Below are positions 60,214 to 64,000 of a DNA stretch of 64,000 bases, in pieces (the stretch's first letter is position 1; every line of letters starts with the position of its first letter). The DNA is taken from positions 1 through 64,000 of the forward strand of contig CAZQFV010000004.1 in assembly GCA_964592645.1 (NCBI GenBank). The letters run 5' to 3'. Position numbers and translations under genes: made by a program. This stretch comes from CAZQFV01 sp964592645 (lineage in GTDB: Bacteria; Chloroflexota; Chloroflexia; DTKN01). The notes beneath the pieces are model-generated. The model saw nothing but the letters and a program-made list of their open reading frames with translations, did not search any database and was not told where the DNA came from.

Positions 60214-60933
60214 CTAGAGCTGCAGCCGGCCCACGTAATAGTCGCGGTAGGCCGTCGCCAGCGCCTCGGTCACGAGATCTTCCTCGTCCGTGGGCACGGC
60301 GTTGTACAGCCGGGCCTGGGCCAGCAGTTCCGCGGCGACCTCACTCGAGGGGACCCGGCCCTGTTCCCGAAACTGGGCAAAGACCGCCGGCACGGCCAGC
60401 AGCTCCAGGGTGTGACCGTCCACGTTGAGGCGCAGCACCGGGATGCCCGAGCCGCAGGAGCAGGCGGCCACTTCGCCCTTGGCGTCCGACTCTTCCGCGG
60501 GGACCTCGGCCGGCCGGTCCTCCCGGCGCAGGATGCGGTCCACCATCCGGGCAATGATCGCCGCCACCTCCTCGGCGGCCGCCATGCCGTCGGCGTCCAG
60601 CTCGCGCCGCCACGACGCTTTGACCGTGATTCCCAGTCCGGCCAGCAGTTTCTCCAGGTCGAGGGCGCGCACCACCGGCCCGCTGTGCTGGGCCGTGGCC
60701 CGCGCGGCGCAGGCCACCCCACAGCTGTCGATGGCGATCGTCGGGTAGAAGCGGGCAAAGGCCCGCTCGCTCTGCTCACCGGACAGGAAAAGGGGCAGGC
60801 ACAAGGTCACAGTGTCATGCGGCCGGAGTTTCTCCAACACCAGCCGCGCCGCTACCCGCCCCAGCGTCCCCAACGGATGGTCCTCCCCGCTGCAGGCAAT
60901 CAGCCCCACCTTTTTCCGCGGTAGATCAGGCAT
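60214..60933 (-). CDS. DGC-type putative zinc-binding protein with C-terminal small domain
   Basis: 239 aa. The N-terminal domain (about 1-135) is DGC-like: KKVGLIACSGEDHPLGTLGR, LCLPLF and AIDSCGVACAARAT in place of DGCPKxC. A linker (AEVPAEESDAKG) leads to a second domain (about 155-239) with ACSCGSGIPVLRLNVDG, repeated as a separate gene downstream. DGC proteins carry four conserved Cys and are thought to bind zinc or another metal. Its ATG overlaps the end of the first DGC gene by eight bases. Confidence 0.8.
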   Translation of the reverse strand: MPDLPRKKVGLIACSGEDHPLGTLGRVAARLVLEKLRPHDTVTLCLPLFLSGEQSERAFARFYPTIAIDSCGVACAARATAQHSGPVVRALDLEKLLAGLGITVKASWRRELDADGMAAAEEVAAIIARMVDRILRREDRPAEVPAEESDAKGEVAACSCGSGIPVLRLNVDGHTLELLAVPAVFAQFREQGRVPSSEVAAELLAQARLYNAVPTDEEDLVTEALATAYRDYYVGRLQL

Positions 60934-61339
60934 CGTCGCCCTCCTTCGTAATGCGGTCTACCACGGCGGCGATTTCCTCGGCCAGGTAGCCGGCCAACTC
61001 CCGTCCCTGCGGGCCCAGATCGACCACGCCGGCCGGCTTCAGTTCGCGGTGCCGGCGGTAGGTGTCGGCGGCGCGCAGCGCAGCGGCCGGCTGCCCGCCG
61101 GCCTGCTCCACGTTGACCCGGGCGCAGGCCTTGGGGCAGCCGTCCACGGTGACCACCGCGTGGGTGCGCACCGCCTCCTGGGCCTCCGGGTCGCCCAGCG
61201 TCAGGCGGGCCAGGCAGATCGTGTCCGCTGTCCCCGGGCGCATGTCCTCCACGACCTGCAGGGCGGCCTCGCGGCTGAGCGAGCCCAGGGTTTTGCCAAT
61301 CCCGCTACACGGGATCACCAATACGCGTTTTGCAGGCAT
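60926..61339 (-). CDS. DGC-domain putative zinc-binding protein
   Basis: 137 aa. RVLVIPCSGIGKTLGSLSRE at the start, DTICLARLTLG, then VVTVDGCPKACARVNVEQ, the DGC motif that names the family. Four Cys are conserved (PCSG, ICLA, GCPKAC). It probably binds a soft metal or metalloid in the cytoplasm. The ribosome site falls within the end of the transposase gene upstream, which suggests that the insertion preserved expression. Confidence 0.83.
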   Translation of the reverse strand: MPAKRVLVIPCSGIGKTLGSLSREAALQVVEDMRPGTADTICLARLTLGDPEAQEAVRTHAVVTVDGCPKACARVNVEQAGGQPAAALRAADTYRRHRELKPAGVVDLGPQGRELAGYLAEEIAAVVDRITKEGDDA

Positions 61340-61345
61340 ATGACT

Positions 61346-61963
61346 TTACTCCACAAGGCCGGTGGCATACGACGCCAACCAGCGATCAAATTCGTCCTCG
61401 CCCCGGCGATCCGGGTTCTCCGGGTCCAGCGCCCACCGGGCGGGGTTCGTGGCGATGTATTCACGGATGCGGTCCAGGGCCCGGTCATGGCGGATGATGT
61501 GCTCCCAGTAGCCGCGCTGCCACACCTTGGCGCCGGGGGACACGCGCAACACGTTGATACGTTTGGTGGCGGCAGATTTGAATGCGCCGACGATGGCCCC
61601 CAACGACCCAGGTTGGGGGCCATGCGATCCGTGGACCGCGTCGGTTCGTTCGGTTCCGGTAGGGGCGACGCGCGCGTCGCCCCTACCGGAATCATCGACA
61701 ATGCACAGTATGCCATGAAAATGATTGGGCATAACCATAAACTCGTCTAACCGCACATAGGGGCGCACTACCGCTGTCTGAAGCCATTCCTGTTGGACGA
61801 TTTCCCCCCATGCCGACAACGCCATCTCCCCCTCCACCACCTCACCAAAGAGGCATTGCCGATTCCGCACACAGACGGTCACGTAATATGCCCCTTCCTG
61901 GGAATAATCGTACCCTTTCAATCGAATCGAACGGCGGTGGTGGCGATCAGGATCGTAGGGCAT
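61346..61963 (-). mobile_element. REP-associated tyrosine transposase (RAYT, IS200-like)
   Basis: 205 aa, apparently intact. The HUH motif is MPNHFHGIL, the region before it YYVTVCVRNRQCLFGEVVEG, and the likely catalytic Tyr stands in RIREYIATNPARWALD. RAYTs are single-copy domesticated transposases that mobilise REP palindromes. It lies seven bases after the lipoyl-protein gene and seven before the DGC gene, in the same direction, so it is embedded in the island operon. A 38-bp palindrome lies inside its own coding sequence. Confidence 0.85.
61654..61691. repeat. 38-bp perfect palindrome within the RAYT coding sequence
   Basis: TTCCGGTAGGGGCGACGCG followed immediately by its exact complement. 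It encodes DSGRGDARVAPTGTE in frame. The GTAGGGGCGACG...CGTCGCCCCTAC core resembles the palindromes at 9659 and 59046 and is the kind of sequence a RAYT would act on. Confidence 0.75.
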
Positions 61964-61970
61964 GGCCGGT

Positions 61971-62408
61971 CTATGCCTCGGCAGCTACCTTGGCCGGCAG
62001 CAGATCGAAATAGGCCTCGGCGGTGAGCAGCTCTTCCAGTTGAGCCGGGTCATCCAGTTTGATGGCCACCAGCCAGCCCGCGCCATAGGGGTCCAGGTTG
62101 ACCCGTTCCGGCTCCATCTCCAGTTCCTCGTTCCAGGCCGTCACCGTCCCGGCTATGGGGCAGTTCAGGGTGACCGTAGCCTTGATCGTCTCCAGCGTGC
62201 CGAGCGCCTCGCCCGCGGCCAGGTGCGTGCCCGCGGCGACTAGCTCGACAAAGGCGGCGTCGCCGCTCTTCTGCTGCATGAAGTCGGTCAGGCCGATGAC
62301 GACGCGATCTCCTTCTACGCGGAGCCACAGGTCATCCGCCGTGTAGCGCAGCCCGCGCGGCACGCGGAAGACGAACTTGTCGTAACGGTACTCCAGTATC
62401 TCGGCCAT
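61971..62408 (-). CDS. Lipoyl-carrier (GcvH-like) protein of the arsenic island
   Basis: 145 aa. The biotinyl/lipoyl fold is complete: VIGLTDFMQQKSGDAAFVEL, the acceptor Lys K76 in GTLETIKATVTLNCPIAGTV (GcvH: ES.KA), and AGWLVAIKLDDPAQLEELL at the C-terminus. The genes around it are not glycine-cleavage genes, and no lipoate ligase is in view. Carrier proteins of this type recruited outside glycine cleavage (for example LbpA with sulfur-oxidising Hdr) use the dihydrolipoyl dithiol. Here that dithiol could hold arsenite, which binds vicinal thiols strongly (inference). It lies nine bases after acr3. Confidence 0.85.
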   Translation of the reverse strand: MAEILEYRYDKFVFRVPRGLRYTADDLWLRVEGDRVVIGLTDFMQQKSGDAAFVELVAAGTHLAAGEALGTLETIKATVTLNCPIAGTVTAWNEELEMEPERVNLDPYGAGWLVAIKLDDPAQLEELLTAEAYFDLLPAKVAAEA

Positions 62409-62417
62409 CGTTTTCTC

Positions 62418-63518
62418 CTATTTCCCCAGCGCCTTGGCCACACCGTCAGCGTGGAAAAAGAACCGGCGCGCCCACAGGGCCACGTAGACCAGGCCGATCA
62501 GCACCGGCACCTCCATCAGCGGGCCGACCACGGTGGCCAGGGCCTCGCCGGAAGAGATGGTAAAGGCGCCCACGGCCACGGCGATGGCCAGCTCAAAGTT
62601 GTTGCTGGCCGCGGTGAAGGACTGCGTCACCGTCTGGGTGTAGGGGAACTTGAGCCCCCAGGAGAGCAGGAAGGACACGACGAACATCAGGACAAAGTAA
62701 ACCACCAGCGGCACGGCGATGCGCAGCACATCCAGGGGCTGCCCGATGATCCGGTCCCCCTGCATGGCAAACATCACCACGATGGTAAAGAGCAGGCCGA
62801 TGATCGCCGTCGGCCCCAGGCGGGGCATGAAGCGCGTCTCGTACCACTCGTGGCCCTTGCTCCGCAGCAGGGTGAAGCGGGTGATGATGCCGGCCGCCAA
62901 GGGGATGCCCAGGAAGATCAGGACGCTCTTGGCGATATCCCACATGGTCACGCCGACGGAGGCCGTGTCCGCCCCGAACCAGCGGGGGACGATGGTGAGG
63001 TAAAAGTAGGCCAGCGGGCTGTACATCACGATCTGGAAGATCGAGTTCAGGGCCACCAGCACGGCGCAGTACTCGCTGTCGCCGCCGGCCAGCATGTTCC
63101 AGATCAGCACCATGGCGATGCAGCGGGCCAGGCCGACGATGACCAGGCCGGTGCGATAGTGCGGCAGGTCGGGCAGGAAGAGCCAGGCCAGGCCGAACAT
63201 GATGGCCGGGCCGAGGATCCAGTTCAATACCACGGAAACACCAAAGAGCTTCCAGGCCCGCGCCACCTTGCCCAACTCCTCGTACTTGACCTTGGCCAGC
63301 ACCGGGTACATCATCCACAGCAGGCCGATGGCGATGGGCAGCGACACGGTGCCGATGGAGACGGCATCAAAGGCCCCTTTGATCCCCGGGATCAGCCGGC
63401 CCAGAAGCAGGCCCAGGGCCATGGACAGGAAGATCCATAGGGGCAGGAAGCGGTCAAGGACGGAAAGCCTCCCGACGATCCCGCGGGTGGTCGGCTGTGC
63501 CGAAACAGTCTGGGCCAT
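62418..63518 (-). CDS. acr3: Acr3-family arsenite efflux permease
   Basis: 366 aa, ten predicted helices. The conserved Cys of the fourth helix is C133 in VIVGLARCIAMVLIWNML; ASNNFELAIAVAVGAF is the second hallmark segment. Acr3 exports arsenite using the proton gradient. It follows the arsR gene by 33 bases and precedes the lipoyl-protein gene by nine, all minus strand, so arsenite presumably induces the whole operon. Confidence 0.95.
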   Translation of the reverse strand: MAQTVSAQPTTRGIVGRLSVLDRFLPLWIFLSMALGLLLGRLIPGIKGAFDAVSIGTVSLPIAIGLLWMMYPVLAKVKYEELGKVARAWKLFGVSVVLNWILGPAIMFGLAWLFLPDLPHYRTGLVIVGLARCIAMVLIWNMLAGGDSEYCAVLVALNSIFQIVMYSPLAYFYLTIVPRWFGADTASVGVTMWDIAKSVLIFLGIPLAAGIITRFTLLRSKGHEWYETRFMPRLGPTAIIGLLFTIVVMFAMQGDRIIGQPLDVLRIAVPLVVYFVLMFVVSFLLSWGLKFPYTQTVTQSFTAASNNFELAIAVAVGAFTISSGEALATVVGPLMEVPVLIGLVYVALWARRFFFHADGVAKALGK

Positions 63519-63551
63519 ACAAAACTCCTTGTTTGTGCCACTCGACTACGC

Positions 63552-63944
63552 TTACCCCACCTGCTCCGTGACCGGCTCGGGCACGGGACACTGCCCCACA
63601 CCCTGCCCCAGGGCGGCTTCGGGCGGCAGCTTGTCCGGGTCAAAGTGGTCCAGGAGCAGTCCCTTGAGCCGCGCCAGCGCTTCCGGCGCGACCGAGTAAA
63701 AGATGCGCTGGGCCTGCCGGCGCGTCCGCACCAACCCCGCTTCGGCCAGCACGCTCAGGTGATGCGAGAGCAGCGGCTGCGAGATGCCCAGCTCGGGCAG
63801 CAGCTCGCAGACGCACGTCTCTTGCTGCATCAGCAGGTACATGATGCGCAGCCGGTTCGGCTCGGCCAGGACCCGGAACAGGTCGGCCAGGTGGTCCAGT
63901 TCCTGCAGGACCTTTTTCCGCAGATACTTGCGCCCTTGCTCCAT
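63552..63944 (-). CDS. arsR: ArsR-family repressor with CVC arsenite site
   Basis: 130 aa winged helix-turn-helix. QETCVCELL (C44, C46) is the classical ArsR As(III)/Sb(III)-binding loop just before the recognition helix SQPLLSHHLSVLAEAG. Binding of arsenite to the Cys pair releases the repressor. GGAGGT precedes ATG 63944; a longer frame to 63965 is less likely. A C-terminal acidic extension with one Cys (GVGQCPVPEP) is unusual and could add a metal ligand. Confidence 0.94.
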   Translation of the reverse strand: MEQGRKYLRKKVLQELDHLADLFRVLAEPNRLRIMYLLMQQETCVCELLPELGISQPLLSHHLSVLAEAGLVRTRRQAQRIFYSVAPEALARLKGLLLDHFDPDKLPPEAALGQGVGQCPVPEPVTEQVG

Positions 63945-63976
63945 AGTAACACCTCCGGTCGACACAACCCTGTTTT

Positions 63977-63999
63977 TATATACAGAGTGATTGATATTA
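63977..63999 (-). promoter_or_regulatory. Probable arsenic operon promoter/operator edge
   Basis: Minus strand reads AATATCAATCAC, then CTGTATATAAAAAC: a TATATA-type -10 (63977-63982) preceded by an AT-rich ATATCAAT half-site of the kind ArsR proteins bind. The window ends here, so the -35 and other half-site cannot be seen. Confidence 0.35.
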
Positions 64000-64000
64000 T

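Overview
The window is high-GC bacterial chromosome. It looks like a member of the Chloroflexota, probably Anaerolineae-like and possibly from an uncultured lineage. This is inferred from gene content and protein style: Thr/Pro-rich PT linkers in secreted proteins, short 'LPLV'-type C-terminal tails on exported proteins, TadE/TadG-like pseudopilins with no outer-membrane secretin gene in view, separate but adjacent transaldolase and phosphoglucose isomerase genes, and a TIR-formylglycine-enzyme-like fusion. No rRNA or other phylogenetic marker is present, so the assignment is an inference.

Layout. 1-6150: a TIR/SUMF1-like protein, a ClC channel with CBS and TrkA_C domains, a DUF2726/zinc-ribbon protein, and a strip of decaying genes (alpha/beta hydrolase tail, radical SAM, endonuclease-like). 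6351-15128 (minus): a Tad-like surface operon of two TadE-like pseudopilins, a VWA/TadG protein, a secreted kelch protein and CpaB. 15344-18993 (minus): a histidine kinase and OmpR-type regulator pair just upstream of it. 19269-25004: small metal-binding proteins, a secreted M14 carboxypeptidase, a LctP-like permease and a truncated MFS gene. 25176-35525: peptide uptake, opened by an unusual DppB-DppC-M28 triple fusion and followed by a conventional ATPase, ATPase, binding protein, permease, permease set. 36083-41308: a propeller lipoprotein and a very glycine-rich secreted protein. 41442-43866: transaldolase and phosphoglucose isomerase. 43872-48218: a MoxR/DUF58/DUF4129 operon. 48271-56233 (minus): alpha-glucosidase, beta-glucosidase, galT, galK and a gamma-glutamyltransferase-like gene. 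56346-57467: seven tRNA genes with a small Cys-rich protein among them. 57650-64000 (minus): an arsenic/thiol gene island.

How it fits together. Much of the window serves external polymers: extracellular peptidase, peptide import, glycosidases and the Leloir galactose steps feeding sugar phosphates. The most interesting unit is the island at 57.8-64 kb. An ArsR repressor with the CVC arsenite site and an Acr3 pump are followed by a lipoyl-carrier protein, a RAYT transposase, two DGC-type Cys proteins, a small protein that repeats the tail of one of them, an OsmC-like protein, a CxxC thioredoxin-like protein and a 4Fe-4S protein. This suggests a dithiol-based handling route for arsenite or a related thiophilic species. 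The island's distal end is broken by a transposase remnant close to a tRNA-Leu gene. The second notable unit is the permease-permease-M28 fusion, whose peptidase part has lost key catalytic positions.
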